Notes under the pieces: generated by a model
What the model was told of the DNA's origin: nothing
Seen by the model: the letters and a program-made list of their open reading frames with translations, nothing else
Database searches by the model: none
Origin: Cocleimonas sp.
GTDB lineage: Bacteria; Pseudomonadota; Gammaproteobacteria; Thiotrichales; Thiotrichaceae
Length of the DNA: 20,799 nt
Assembly: GCA_023145485.1 (NCBI GenBank)
Contig: JAGLDT010000099.1
Coordinates: forward strand, 1 to 20,799
Direction of reading: 5' to 3'
In this document: piece by piece, positions 7,651-16,397 of the stretch
Layout: every line of letters begins with the position of its first letter
Numbering within the stretch: the first letter of the stretch is position 1
Program-made: the position numbers and the translations under genes

Positions 7651-8604
7651 ATGAAGACAAAAAAAAATAAAAAGCTACGTATTATTTATGCAGGAACACC
7701 TGAGTTTGCTGTTCCTGCATTAGAGGCTTTAATTGCTTCTGAACATGAAGTGGTCGCTGTTTATACTCAACCTGATCGTAAAAAGGGACGTGGTCGTACA
7801 ATAAAATTTGGAGTGGTTAAACAAATCGCTGTTGATGCTAATATTCCTGTCAAACAAGTAGCGTCATTTAAAAATGAGGCTGTATTAGAGACCTTACGCG
7901 CTTACGAAGCTGATCTAATGATCGTTGCTGCCTATGGTTTATTATTACCTCAGAGTGTGCTTGATACGCCTAAATATGGTTGTCTTAATATTCATGGCTC
8001 ATTACTCCCTCGTTGGCGTGGTGCAGCGCCTATTCATCGTGCTATTCAAGCAGGAGATAAGGAAACAGGTGTTACGATTATGCAAATGGCATTGGGTTTA
8101 GATACTGGGGATATATTGGCTAAAATATCTTGCCCAATTACTAACGAGGATACGGGGCAAACCATTCATGATCAGCTTGCTAATGATGGTGCAATAGCGT
8201 TGCTAAAAACAGTAGATTTACTGGTCGAAGACAAACTGGAACCAGAAATTCAAGATGATTCACAGAGTTGTTACGCGCATAAACTGGATAAAAAACAAGC
8301 TGAAATAAATTGGTCAAAATCAGCCGTTGAAATTGATCGTATTATTCGTGCTTATAATCCTTGGCCCGTGGCTTATACCACTAAAAATAGCCAACCTGTA
8401 CGCTTTTTTATGTCTTCAGCGATTGAGTCAACTGCTTCAGGTGAAATAGGCGAAGTAATAGCAGAATCTAAACAGGGTATTGAAATTATAACGGGCGAGG
8501 GTTCAGTGTTAGTGACACGTTTACAAGTCCCTAATGCAAAAGCATTGGACGTAACAGATTTTATTAATGGACGTTCCTTATTAGGTGTCATCTTTCCTAC
8601 ATGA
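7651..8604 (+). CDS. fmt: Methionyl-tRNA formyltransferase
   Basis: Fmt transfers a formyl group from 10-formyltetrahydrofolate to Met-tRNA(fMet) for translation initiation. With the chosen start it has 317 residues. The N-terminal hydrolase fold shows AGTPEFAVPALEALI, QPDRKKGRGR and the catalytic block with Asn113, His115 and Asp151 (NIHGSLLPRWRGAAPIHR then LDTGDIL). The C-terminal tRNA-binding domain carries the IRAYNPWPVA motif. I chose the ATG at 7651 because agagaag lies just upstream; an in-frame GTG at 7621 would add ten residues but has no Shine-Dalgarno. The stop overlaps the rsmB start (ATGA), pointing to coupled translation. Confidence 0.96.
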   Translation: MKTKKNKKLRIIYAGTPEFAVPALEALIASEHEVVAVYTQPDRKKGRGRTIKFGVVKQIAVDANIPVKQVASFKNEAVLETLRAYEADLMIVAAYGLLLPQSVLDTPKYGCLNIHGSLLPRWRGAAPIHRAIQAGDKETGVTIMQMALGLDTGDILAKISCPITNEDTGQTIHDQLANDGAIALLKTVDLLVEDKLEPEIQDDSQSCYAHKLDKKQAEINWSKSAVEIDRIIRAYNPWPVAYTTKNSQPVRFFMSSAIESTASGEIGEVIAESKQGIEIITGEGSVLVTRLQVPNAKALDVTDFINGRSLLGVIFPT

Positions 8605-9911
8605 AGCTTAATAATCCCCGCTTAATTGCAACTAAAATACTACGCCGTGTGATTTACCAAGGTGAATCATTGAGTGCCTTATTAATTGATAGAGAAGCAA
8701 CTGATCCCTTAGTGCGTGACTTATGTTTTGGTAGTCTACGTTGGCACGAACGACTTTCGGCGGTTCTCAATGAGTTAATGTCAAAACCTTTAAAAAATAA
8801 AGATAAGGATGTCGAGTGCCTGCTACGTATCGGCTTATATCAAATTATTTATCAGCAAACTCCTGATCACGCTGCGGTTAATGAAACGGTTAGTACTTTA
8901 AAAGGCTTGAAAAAGCCGTGGGCAAAAAAGTTAGTGAATGGCATCTTGCGAAATTTTTTGCGACAAAAAGATGAATTATTGCCTAAAATAGATCAAAAAG
9001 ATGCAATACGTTATGCCTTTCCTGATTGGTTGATGGGTAAGATTAAAAAAGCATGGCCTGATCATTGGCAGCAAATTTTAACCGCCAGCAATCAACGCGC
9101 ACCGATGGTTTTGCGTGTTAATTTATTGCATCAAACTCAAGAGGGTTACTGTAATAAACTTAATCAGAATGGGATTAAAGCGACCGCTTCAAGTGTTTGC
9201 AATACCGCTATTATTTTGGATCAACCGATCAATGTGCATGAGCTACCCGCATTTGATCAGGGTGAGGTGTCTGTTCAAGATACAGCAGCACAATTAGCTG
9301 CTGAGATATTGGATTTAAAGCCTAATATGCAGGTATTAGATGCTTGTGCAGCACCAGGTGGTAAAACAGGGCATATTTTAGAAAATTGCCAACCATTAGA
9401 TGTCATTGCCGTTGATAATAGTGCTACTCGATTGCAACGGGTTGAGGATAATTTACAGCGTTTATTTCCAAAGCCTAACGGTATAAAGCGTCATATCAAA
9501 TTACTGGCTGTTGATGCAGGAGATACTGAACAATGGGCAAAGGAAATGTCATTTGATCGTATTTTATTGGATGCACCCTGTTCGGCAACGGGTGTTATAC
9601 GCCGTCATCCTGATATTAAATGCTTGCGTCGTGCAGATGATATTAAAGGTTTGCAACAACAGCAGTGGCAATTATTAACGGCGTTATGGGGTAAATTAAA
9701 ACCAGATGGCAAGCTATTATACGCTACCTGCTCTATACTTCCTGAAGAGAATGAAAAGCAAATAGCAACCTTTATCGAGCAAACAGAGGATGCGGTTATT
9801 CAAACAATAAAAGTGAAATGGGGGCATGCTTTGCATTATGGACGACAGATTTTTCCTGGAGAATCGGCAATGGATGGCTTTTATTATGCGTTAATTAAGA
9901 AAAAACTCTAA
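8601..9911 (+). CDS. rsmB: 16S rRNA (cytosine-967-C5)-methyltransferase RsmB
   Basis: RsmB methylates C967 of 16S rRNA using SAM. The 436-residue protein has the NusB-like N-terminal RNA-binding domain (about 1-130; RDLCFGSLRWHERL and HAAVNETV segments) and a C-terminal Rossmann methyltransferase domain. The SAM motif LDACAAPGGKTG is at 246-257. The two catalytic cysteines of m5C-RNA methyltransferases are present: Cys327 in DAPCSATGVIRRHPDIK and Cys377 in ATCSILPEENE. It overlaps fmt by 4 nt (ATGA) and is followed after 5 nt by the DUF4390 gene, within the standard def-fmt-rsmB order. Confidence 0.96.
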   Translation: MKLNNPRLIATKILRRVIYQGESLSALLIDREATDPLVRDLCFGSLRWHERLSAVLNELMSKPLKNKDKDVECLLRIGLYQIIYQQTPDHAAVNETVSTLKGLKKPWAKKLVNGILRNFLRQKDELLPKIDQKDAIRYAFPDWLMGKIKKAWPDHWQQILTASNQRAPMVLRVNLLHQTQEGYCNKLNQNGIKATASSVCNTAIILDQPINVHELPAFDQGEVSVQDTAAQLAAEILDLKPNMQVLDACAAPGGKTGHILENCQPLDVIAVDNSATRLQRVEDNLQRLFPKPNGIKRHIKLLAVDAGDTEQWAKEMSFDRILLDAPCSATGVIRRHPDIKCLRRADDIKGLQQQQWQLLTALWGKLKPDGKLLYATCSILPEENEKQIATFIEQTEDAVIQTIKVKWGHALHYGRQIFPGESAMDGFYYALIKKKL

Positions 9912-9916
9912 ACTTT

Positions 9917-10534
9917 ATGACATACCCTTTAATCACTGCGCAAATTAATCGACGTTGGCTTCAATACAGTTTGTTGCTACTGCTCGTTGTATTCTTAATT
10001 GTCTTCCCAATTAGCGCATCAAATGGAGGGGTTTATATTGAAGTTTTTAAATTACAACCCGTTGCAAAAAAACAAGATAGTTATAAAATACGTAACTATA
10101 AAGTACAGGCGAATATAAAATACCAACTGACTGATTATCTGCATCAAGCATTATTGAGTGGTGTTACCTTAACCACTAATCTAGAGTTTTATTATTATCG
10201 ACCTGACAACTGGTTTTGGGATAAAAAAGAATTACTAGCAGATGTCAATTTTCAGTTACGATATCATCCCCTTAGCCGACATTATTTACTTTCACGTAAT
10301 GACAGTAATGAGCATTGGAATTTTGGTAACCTTCCTGCAGCATTACGTAAAATGGGTGAGATTCGTAATTATAAATTACCACGTTTAGAGGAAAGAACAG
10401 AGGAGGATAGTAACTACATTGTAGCGATTGCCTCGTTTGAACCTGCTAAAATTAATCTTCCCTTACGTCTACAATCCTTATTAAGCGAAGAGTATAGTCT
10501 AGTGAGTGCAGAGGCTCGATGGTCATTGCCTTGA
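9917..10534 (+). CDS. DUF4390 domain protein
   Basis: The 205-residue protein has an N-terminal hydrophobic segment (about 16-34, SLLLLLVVFLIVFPISAS) that is either a cleaved signal or a membrane anchor. The rest is predicted exported, with features of the DUF4390 family: a beta-rich region with YQLTDYLHQALLSGVTL, FYYYRPDNWFWDKK, LRYHPLSRHYLL and a C-terminal LPLRLQSLLSEEYSL. Members are typically encoded just upstream of ntrY, as here, so a role in periplasmic signal input to NtrY is a reasonable inference but unproven. There is no clear Shine-Dalgarno; the gene probably relies on translation of rsmB, which stops 5 nt before. Its end lies 10 nt before the preferred ntrY start. Confidence 0.8.
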   Translation: MTYPLITAQINRRWLQYSLLLLLVVFLIVFPISASNGGVYIEVFKLQPVAKKQDSYKIRNYKVQANIKYQLTDYLHQALLSGVTLTTNLEFYYYRPDNWFWDKKELLADVNFQLRYHPLSRHYLLSRNDSNEHWNFGNLPAALRKMGEIRNYKLPRLEERTEEDSNYIVAIASFEPAKINLPLRLQSLLSEEYSLVSAEARWSLP

Positions 10535-10544
10535 GATATTATTG

Positions 10545-12734
10545 ATGAAGATAACAGCCCACCTACGACCTTTTTTAATTCAAGCAATCCCTATTGGTCT
10601 GGTTGTTGTTTTATTAGCGGTCTCATTAAAACTACTGGGTACTGCAACGAGTAGTCCGCATAAAGCAGGGGATTTAAACCTTGTATTAATTCCTTTAAAT
10701 GGTGTCATTCTTGTTATTCTATCGGGATTGATTCTATATAATATTATCCAACTTATCGCGCGTTTAAAATCACATCAAGCAGGTTCGCGCTATACAGCTC
10801 GACTAATGGCCGCCTTTGCTATTCTCACTATTCTCCCTGTTTTAGTGGTTTCCTTTTTTTCCGTTAACTTTCTTGGGGATCGAATCGATGCTTGGTTTAA
10901 CGTTAAAGTTGAAGGAGCACTGGATGATTCGCTGGAGTTAACGAAACGCGCATTAGATATAAAAATGCGCCAACATCTCTTTAATTTAGAACAGGTTGCA
11001 AAAGAAATGGTGGTTCTAGACCTGCCTAATCCATCTGATTATGCTGAATTATTGGATCAAAAAAGAGAGGCACTCGGAGCATTTGAAATTGTATTATTTA
11101 ATGCAAATAAGCAAATAAAAGTGTATAGCGGTGATGATACCATTTTACCTCACTTTCCTACGGGTGATATTTTTCGCAAATTATCAATGCGTAATTATAT
11201 GTACCAACCAGAATCGACTAGTCAAGGTGAACTTTACTCTCGTATCGCATTTACCATACGGTTTCATATTGAACCCTTTATTTTAACTGCCTTATTTCCT
11301 TTTTCAGAAAAAGAACAGTCGTTAAGTGAGAATGTAACGCAGGCGTTAAAAGAATACAAAGTAACAGAATACAATCGTGAACGAATAAAGCAAAGTTTTC
11401 GCATTACGTTATTATTGATCATGATTTTATCCATTTTATTTTCACTTTTGGCTGCTTTTCTTTATTCCCAAAAGCTAACGGCTCCAATTAGAAAATTATT
11501 AGAAGTGACGGTTGCCGTTGGTTCAGGAAATTTGTATAAAAAAATACCTGTTTCAGATAACGATGATTTTAGCTTATTAGCCAGTTCATTTAATACCATG
11601 ACATCACGGTTAGCAACGGCACGCAAGGAGAGCGAGTCCAGTCAACAACAGATGCAACAACAGCGTGACTATCTTAATATTGTTCTGGATCATATTAGCT
11701 CAGGGGTTATTACGCTCGACGGGGAAGGGATTATACGACGCATTAATGCGGCGGCTGACCAAGTATTACAAAAGCCACTTAAGGACTATACGGGTAAAAG
11801 TTGCGAACAAATGTGCCTTGAACTAGAGAGTTTAAAGCCATTATTTGATGCCATTGAGCCCCATTTTCAAAGCAATGAAAAAGAATGGCAGCTAGAATTA
11901 AGTTTAGCCCTTGATAGTGGTTATCAAACATTGGTTTGCCGAGGTGCAAAATTACCCTCTCTTGTTGATGGTGCTCAAGGGCATGTTCTAGTCATTGATG
12001 ATATTACTGATGTTATTCGAGCAGAGCATGATGCTGCATGGAGCGAGGTTGCACGTCGCCTTGCACATGAAATAAAAAATCCTTTAACACCGATACAACT
12101 CTCTGCAGAGCGGTTACACTTTAAACTATTACCTGAATTAAGCCCTAAGTCTGCCGATCTATTACAACGCATGAGTAAAACCATTATCAATCAAGTTGAT
12201 AATATGAAAACGATGGTTGATGCTTTTAGTCAGTATGCACGTGCACCTGTCCTTGATTTTCAGCTAATTAGCATTAATACTTTGGTAATAGAAGTTGCAG
12301 AACTTTACCGAACTAATAGCCAACAGGCTGAAATTGTACTAGATTTACAAGGCGTACCTAATTTATCGTTGGATCAAAATAGAATTCGTCAAATGCTACT
12401 CAATCTAGTAAAAAATGCGTTAGAAGCAATGCCAGAAGAACAAGCATTTAAACAAATTATTATGACCACACTGCATAACCATGAGGCAGGTAGTTTATGT
12501 CAGGATAATATCCTGATCGAAATTAGTGATAATGGCAGTGGCATTAGTGAAGATATTATTGCCGACTTGTTTACACCTTATGTTAGCAATAAAACGACAG
12601 GAACTGGCTTAGGCCTATCCATTGTTAAGAAAATTGTTGAAGAACATTCAGGAAAAGTATTTGCAAAAAATATTGTTAATGATTCAGGGAAAGGTCACAG
12701 GGGAGCAAAAATGACGGTGTGTTTGCCGTTGTAA
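10545..12734 (+). CDS. ntrY: NtrY-type sensor histidine kinase
   Basis: This inner-membrane histidine kinase is the sensor partner of the NtrX regulator encoded next. With the ATG at 10545 it has 729 residues. Three hydrophobic segments lie in the first 120 residues, then a periplasmic region and a fourth membrane segment at about 285-307. A HAMP domain (about 306-360), a PAS domain (about 385-490), the HisKA box HEIKNPLTPIQLSAERL with phospho-acceptor His508, and a HATPase domain with NLVKNALEAM, DNGSGI and GTGLGLSIVKK follow. The ATG at 10545 was preferred over an upstream GTG at 10506 because the extra 13 residues would overlap DUF4390 and are not hydrophobic; GAG sits 9 nt before it. NtrYX systems govern nitrogen, redox or envelope responses in different groups; the signal here is unknown. 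Confidence 0.92.
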   Translation: MKITAHLRPFLIQAIPIGLVVVLLAVSLKLLGTATSSPHKAGDLNLVLIPLNGVILVILSGLILYNIIQLIARLKSHQAGSRYTARLMAAFAILTILPVLVVSFFSVNFLGDRIDAWFNVKVEGALDDSLELTKRALDIKMRQHLFNLEQVAKEMVVLDLPNPSDYAELLDQKREALGAFEIVLFNANKQIKVYSGDDTILPHFPTGDIFRKLSMRNYMYQPESTSQGELYSRIAFTIRFHIEPFILTALFPFSEKEQSLSENVTQALKEYKVTEYNRERIKQSFRITLLLIMILSILFSLLAAFLYSQKLTAPIRKLLEVTVAVGSGNLYKKIPVSDNDDFSLLASSFNTMTSRLATARKESESSQQQMQQQRDYLNIVLDHISSGVITLDGEGIIRRINAAADQVLQKPLKDYTGKSCEQMCLELESLKPLFDAIEPHFQSNEKEWQLELSLALDSGYQTLVCRGAKLPSLVDGAQGHVLVIDDITDVIRAEHDAAWSEVARRLAHEIKNPLTPIQLSAERLHFKLLPELSPKSADLLQRMSKTIINQVDNMKTMVDAFSQYARAPVLDFQLISINTLVIEVAELYRTNSQQAEIVLDLQGVPNLSLDQNRIRQMLLNLVKNALEAMPEEQAFKQIIMTTLHNHEAGSLCQDNILIEISDNGSGISEDIIADLFTPYVSNKTTGTGLGLSIVKKIVEEHSGKVFAKNIVNDSGKGHRGAKMTVCLPL

Positions 12735-12801
12735 TAAAGGGGCTATAAACTTAATACGGGACAGTTTGACGAGGACTGCACCACAAAAAATGGAGAACAA
12801 C

Positions 12802-14196
12802 ATGGCTGAAAAACAAACTATTTTAGTCGTTGATGATGAGCCGGATATTCGCGAATTAGTTGGCGAAATATTAGAAGATGAAGGCTATCAAGTCGTTACT
12901 GCTGATAGTGCAGAGCAAGCGAGGGAAAAGCGTCGTTTACGTCGTCCTGAGCTGGTATTGCTCGATATATGGATGCCAGGGGATGATGGTATTTCATTGC
13001 TAAAAAGCTGGAAAGAAAATGAGGGATTATGCTGTCCTGTGATTATGATGTCAGGACATGGCACCATCGAAACAGCCGTTGAAGCAACCCGTCTTGGTGC
13101 ATACGACTATATTGAAAAACCCTTATCAATGGCAAAAATGTTGCTGACGATTGAAAATGCATTACGCTCAGGTCAGCTAGAGCAAGAAAATAAGGGACTC
13201 AAAAAGCAACTACAAATTCCACCAGCGCCGATTGGTTCTAGTGAGATAATGTCACATCTTCGAGAGCAGGCATTGCGGGTCGCAAAACACGGTTCGGTCG
13301 TGCTGTTGTATGGTGAAGCAGGTGCAGGAAAAGAAATATTTGCCCATTATATTCATACTCAAAGTGACCGTTGCTCCCGTCCCTTTATTAAAAGCATTGT
13401 TTCATCTTACGCAAAAGATCAAACTGAAACACAGCTAGCCACCATGATGTTTGGTCGTGTCGATGGTGACAAGATAGAGTATGGTTTATTTGATGAGGCG
13501 CAAGGTGGTTGTTTGTATCTGGTTGATATTGATGCTTTACCAATGCCTCTTCAGTTAATGTTACTGACCGTATTGCGTGACAATTTTTATATGCGGGTTG
13601 ATAGTTTTGAGCGTATCGAGCTGGATATGATTATTATTGTCTCAGCACAGCATGATTTACGTGATGATATTGAAGCCAAGCATTTTAATGAAGCCTTGCA
13701 CAGTAGTTTGAATATTGTTCCCTTAACCATTCCATCATTACGTGAGCATACGGAAGATGTCCCTGAGTTACTTAATTATTATGTGGACCAACAAATAATA
13801 AAAGATGGTTTACCCTATCGTCATTTTTCAGTGGCTGCACAAAACTTCCTACGCAACTATCGCTGGTTAGGTAATATTCGTGAACTGCGTAATTTAGTCC
13901 AACGTCTGTTAATTTTAGGCACTGATACAGAAATTAACTTGGATGAAGTGGAAGAAACGCTTGGCGCCAGTATTCCTATCTTTGAACAAGGTATTGATAA
14001 AACATTGCCAGGAAGTTTATACGATATGCCTTTACGTCAGGCGCGTGAGCAGTTTGAACATGATTATTTAAGCTATCAACTGACTCAGTGCGGTGGTAAT
14101 GTAAGCAAACTTGCCGAGCGTGTCCAAATGGAACGTACTCACCTTTATCGTAAAATGCGCTCCTTAGGGATTGATCCAAAGCAATTTAATAAATAA
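12802..14196 (+). CDS. ntrX: NtrX-type response regulator with degenerate AAA+ domain
   Basis: The 464-residue regulator has a receiver domain (about 5-120) with DDE at 11-13 and phospho-acceptor Asp55, an AAA+ domain (about 140-370) and a C-terminal Fis-type helix-turn-helix (about 428-460; CGGNVSKLAERVQMERTHLYRK). The Walker A loop is kept as GEAGAGKE (171-178). The sigma-54 contact motif GAFTGA is absent: the MMFG segment runs into VDGDKIEYGLFDEAQGG. The Walker B aspartate position reads YLVDID (Val241-Asp242) instead of FLDE, and the FREDLYYRL arginines are replaced in FNEALHSSL (295-303). It probably binds DNA without activating sigma-54 polymerase. The ATG at 12802 follows ggag closely; in-frame starts at 12766 (TTG) and 12790 are less likely. 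Confidence 0.9.
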   Translation: MAEKQTILVVDDEPDIRELVGEILEDEGYQVVTADSAEQAREKRRLRRPELVLLDIWMPGDDGISLLKSWKENEGLCCPVIMMSGHGTIETAVEATRLGAYDYIEKPLSMAKMLLTIENALRSGQLEQENKGLKKQLQIPPAPIGSSEIMSHLREQALRVAKHGSVVLLYGEAGAGKEIFAHYIHTQSDRCSRPFIKSIVSSYAKDQTETQLATMMFGRVDGDKIEYGLFDEAQGGCLYLVDIDALPMPLQLMLLTVLRDNFYMRVDSFERIELDMIIIVSAQHDLRDDIEAKHFNEALHSSLNIVPLTIPSLREHTEDVPELLNYYVDQQIIKDGLPYRHFSVAAQNFLRNYRWLGNIRELRNLVQRLLILGTDTEINLDEVEETLGASIPIFEQGIDKTLPGSLYDMPLRQAREQFEHDYLSYQLTQCGGNVSKLAERVQMERTHLYRKMRSLGIDPKQFNK

Positions 14197-14202
14197 TGTC
14201 AG

Positions 14203-14775
14203 ATGAGTAGCGACAAGCAAAAAAAATGGAATGATTGTTATCAAAATGCTGATATAACAACCGCCACGGCAGCAACTATTCTCCAGCAGAATAGGCATCT
14301 TTTGCCCTCGTCAACGGGTCAAGCATTAGACTTAGCCTGTGGGCGTGCGGGAAATGCCCAATTATTAGCACAGCATGGCTTCAAGGTTGATGCATTTGAT
14401 TTATCTAGCACGGTTATCGATGCGTTGAAAAAGGAGGATAATCCAGCCATTAACCCTCACGTTTGGAATAGTGAAACAGACCCACTAGCAATAGACTATT
14501 ACGATATTATTGTGGTCAGCTATTTTCTACAACGTGATTTATTTTCCAGTATTATTAAAGCGCTGAAAACAGGTGGGTTGCTCTTTTACCAAACATGGTC
14601 ACAGCAATGCGTTGATCACTCAGGGCCTAGTAACCCTGACTTTCGCTTACAGCAAGGTGAGTTATTAACATTATGTGCGGGGTTGCGTACTGTTCTGTAT
14701 CGAGAAGAAGGGCAACTAGGCGATATTCAGCAAGGTCATCGCAATGAGGCCTGTTTAATTGCTGAAAAAAATTAA
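14203..14775 (+). CDS. Class I SAM-dependent methyltransferase, TehB-like
   Basis: The 190-residue soluble protein has a class I Rossmann methyltransferase fold. Motif I is ALDLACGRAGNAQLLA (about 41-56), followed by an acidic FDLSS at the end of strand 2 and an IIVVSYFLQRDLF strand-4 segment. The overall pattern (KKWNDCYQN start, RHLLPSSTGQALDLACGRAGN) resembles small TehB/thiopurine-type methyltransferases. The substrate is not apparent; tellurite detoxification should not be assumed. The gene begins 6 nt after ntrX, so it is likely the last cistron of the def-to-ntrX transcript. Its stop overlaps the stop of the convergent hydrolase gene by 4 nt. Confidence 0.75.
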   Translation: MSSDKQKKWNDCYQNADITTATAATILQQNRHLLPSSTGQALDLACGRAGNAQLLAQHGFKVDAFDLSSTVIDALKKEDNPAINPHVWNSETDPLAIDYYDIIVVSYFLQRDLFSSIIKALKTGGLLFYQTWSQQCVDHSGPSNPDFRLQQGELLTLCAGLRTVLYREEGQLGDIQQGHRNEACLIAEKN

Positions 14776-16379
14776 AAAATATCCCCTACACTCGGTGAGT
14801 CCCAAACGACCCGTTCCCCATTGCTATAAGGGTTGTCTGATTGACAGCCAATAGGGTACTTTTTATCAGGATTAAGAAAGCGTCGCACGATGTCGTTTGA
14901 ACAGGGAACATTGTACAAAACCGCATGACCTGAAGCTTTGAACTCATGGTACTCACTATTTGGCAATCGCTCTGCAACAGCTTTACCCCATTCTGGTGGT
15001 GTTGCACTATCAAGTTTAGCGCTTAAAATAAGGGTTGGTTTATCGGTTATAACAGGCTGGTGAAAACTATCCTTACTTTCTTCCGCTCCCCAAATGTCAC
15101 AAAAATCATGGGTCAATGCTGATAACTGCCAACGTTTCAATACAGGATAATACAAATATTTGTTTTCAATATTAGCAATATAGGCGCGTTTATCTTTTAT
15201 TTCATTTTCATTGCATTCAACTTCCATATAAACAGGATTACTAAAACTGACATCTAACATCATATCCAAAGAGCCTTGTGCTAGAGAGTGCAAGGCTTCA
15301 TGGTTGTCGGCATATAAAGACTGAATCACATTGGGGACGGTAATAACGCTATTAATATCATAGCCTGCGTCATACAGCAGGGAATAAAAGCGTGAGGGTG
15401 TCACTACAAATTTAATCGGTTCTTGATTATGCTCCAAAATCAAAATGACAGGGTTAGCCTGTAAGCGGCGTAAAATAGTGTATAGTTTTTTCTGTAAATC
15501 AGAGTAATTTAGCGCACAGGTTGGCTCCTCTTTACAGGCTTTTAGCATCCCTTCAACGGCATCTACATAAAGGCTTGGCATAGTTTCTTCACCATCAATC
15601 TCTTGCGGGTAAACAGAATCTAAAATGATAGAGGCGACAGTATCAGGATATGTGCGAGCCACTTCTAATGCAAGGCGTGTACCATAAGAGGTACCGTATA
15701 AATGCCATGCTTCAATCTTTAGTAAATTAGCTAAATCGGCTATATCATTCGCACTTCTAATCGTCCCTAAATGATGCAATGCATCAAATTGTTGGGGGTC
15801 TTTAGCTAACTGTTGATAACAGTCTTGCAATAACTGATAACCTAGTTTTGCCTCTTTTTCAGGTTGTAAATTTTGTGCCAATAGTGTTATTGAGTCTTGA
15901 AAATAATGCTCACAATGCAACGCAGGTTGACTTAAACCAGTTCCTCTAGCGTCATATAAAACAATATCATGTTGCCAGTTATTTTTTTCTACTTCAGGAA
16001 TCCAAAAACGAGTCATCATCTCTTGACCAAGCCATGCAGAAGCACCGGGGCCACCTGCAATATTAATAACGGGCTGTTTGCTATTGTGCCATAGAGAATT
16101 TCGTATGATAACAACAGGTAGGCGAAACAATGAGTTCGTTTCCTCCTTACGAGTATGCAGATAGCCACACTCAATGCGCTTTATTTTAAAGCCAAATAAC
16201 CACGCTTGAGGGAGGAAACCTTGAGGAAAATAGGAATGCTCAAACCAGCATTCCGTCGGCTCGTAATGAGCACCATTAGCTAGCTTATTCTTAGTGTTTT
16301 TTAAGGCATAGGGATAAATTACCATAATGATTAACAGTAATAAAATCAGGACGGTAACAGCAACTAATGATTTTTTCAT
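14772..16379 (-). CDS. Membrane-anchored alpha/beta hydrolase, TAP-like peptidase family
   Basis: The 535-residue protein carries an N-terminal hydrophobic segment (about 4-26) that would anchor or export it. The alpha/beta-hydrolase core shows the oxyanion-hole motif NIAGGPGASAWLG (106-118), the nucleophile elbow LYGTSYGT with Ser231, a late acid Asp457 (SAKLDSATPPEWG) and His485 (ASGHAVLYN). This is the order seen in tripeptidyl aminopeptidase/proline iminopeptidase-like S33 enzymes with a C-terminal TAP-like domain, so release of short peptides from N termini is the best guess; an esterase role cannot be excluded. Several Cys residues (e.g. CWFEHSYF, CEHYF, CKEEPTC) suggest disulfides outside the cytoplasm. 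The gene follows the M17 aminopeptidase by 18 nt on the same strand. Confidence 0.82.
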   Translation of the reverse strand: MKKSLVAVTVLILLLLIIMVIYPYALKNTKNKLANGAHYEPTECWFEHSYFPQGFLPQAWLFGFKIKRIECGYLHTRKEETNSLFRLPVVIIRNSLWHNSKQPVINIAGGPGASAWLGQEMMTRFWIPEVEKNNWQHDIVLYDARGTGLSQPALHCEHYFQDSITLLAQNLQPEKEAKLGYQLLQDCYQQLAKDPQQFDALHHLGTIRSANDIADLANLLKIEAWHLYGTSYGTRLALEVARTYPDTVASIILDSVYPQEIDGEETMPSLYVDAVEGMLKACKEEPTCALNYSDLQKKLYTILRRLQANPVILILEHNQEPIKFVVTPSRFYSLLYDAGYDINSVITVPNVIQSLYADNHEALHSLAQGSLDMMLDVSFSNPVYMEVECNENEIKDKRAYIANIENKYLYYPVLKRWQLSALTHDFCDIWGAEESKDSFHQPVITDKPTLILSAKLDSATPPEWGKAVAERLPNSEYHEFKASGHAVLYNVPCSNDIVRRFLNPDKKYPIGCQSDNPYSNGERVVWDSPSVGDIF

Positions 16380-16397
16380 CAGTCCGACAAACTCTTA

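Noticed and set aside
8373..8591. Minus-strand frame inside fmt
   Set aside because: It is a shadow of fmt with no ribosome binding site or motif.
9115..9297. Second plus-strand frame inside rsmB
   Set aside because: It is out of frame within a conserved gene and encodes no known domain.
11975..12190. Minus-strand frame inside ntrY
   Set aside because: It covers the conserved HisKA region on the other strand; the coding signal belongs to ntrY.
13976..14179. Minus-strand frame inside ntrX
   Set aside because: It is opposite the conserved Fis-type helix-turn-helix region and has no support of its own.
14786..15013. Second minus-strand frame inside the TAP-like hydrolase gene
   Set aside because: It overlaps the region coding Asp457 and His485 of the hydrolase in another frame.
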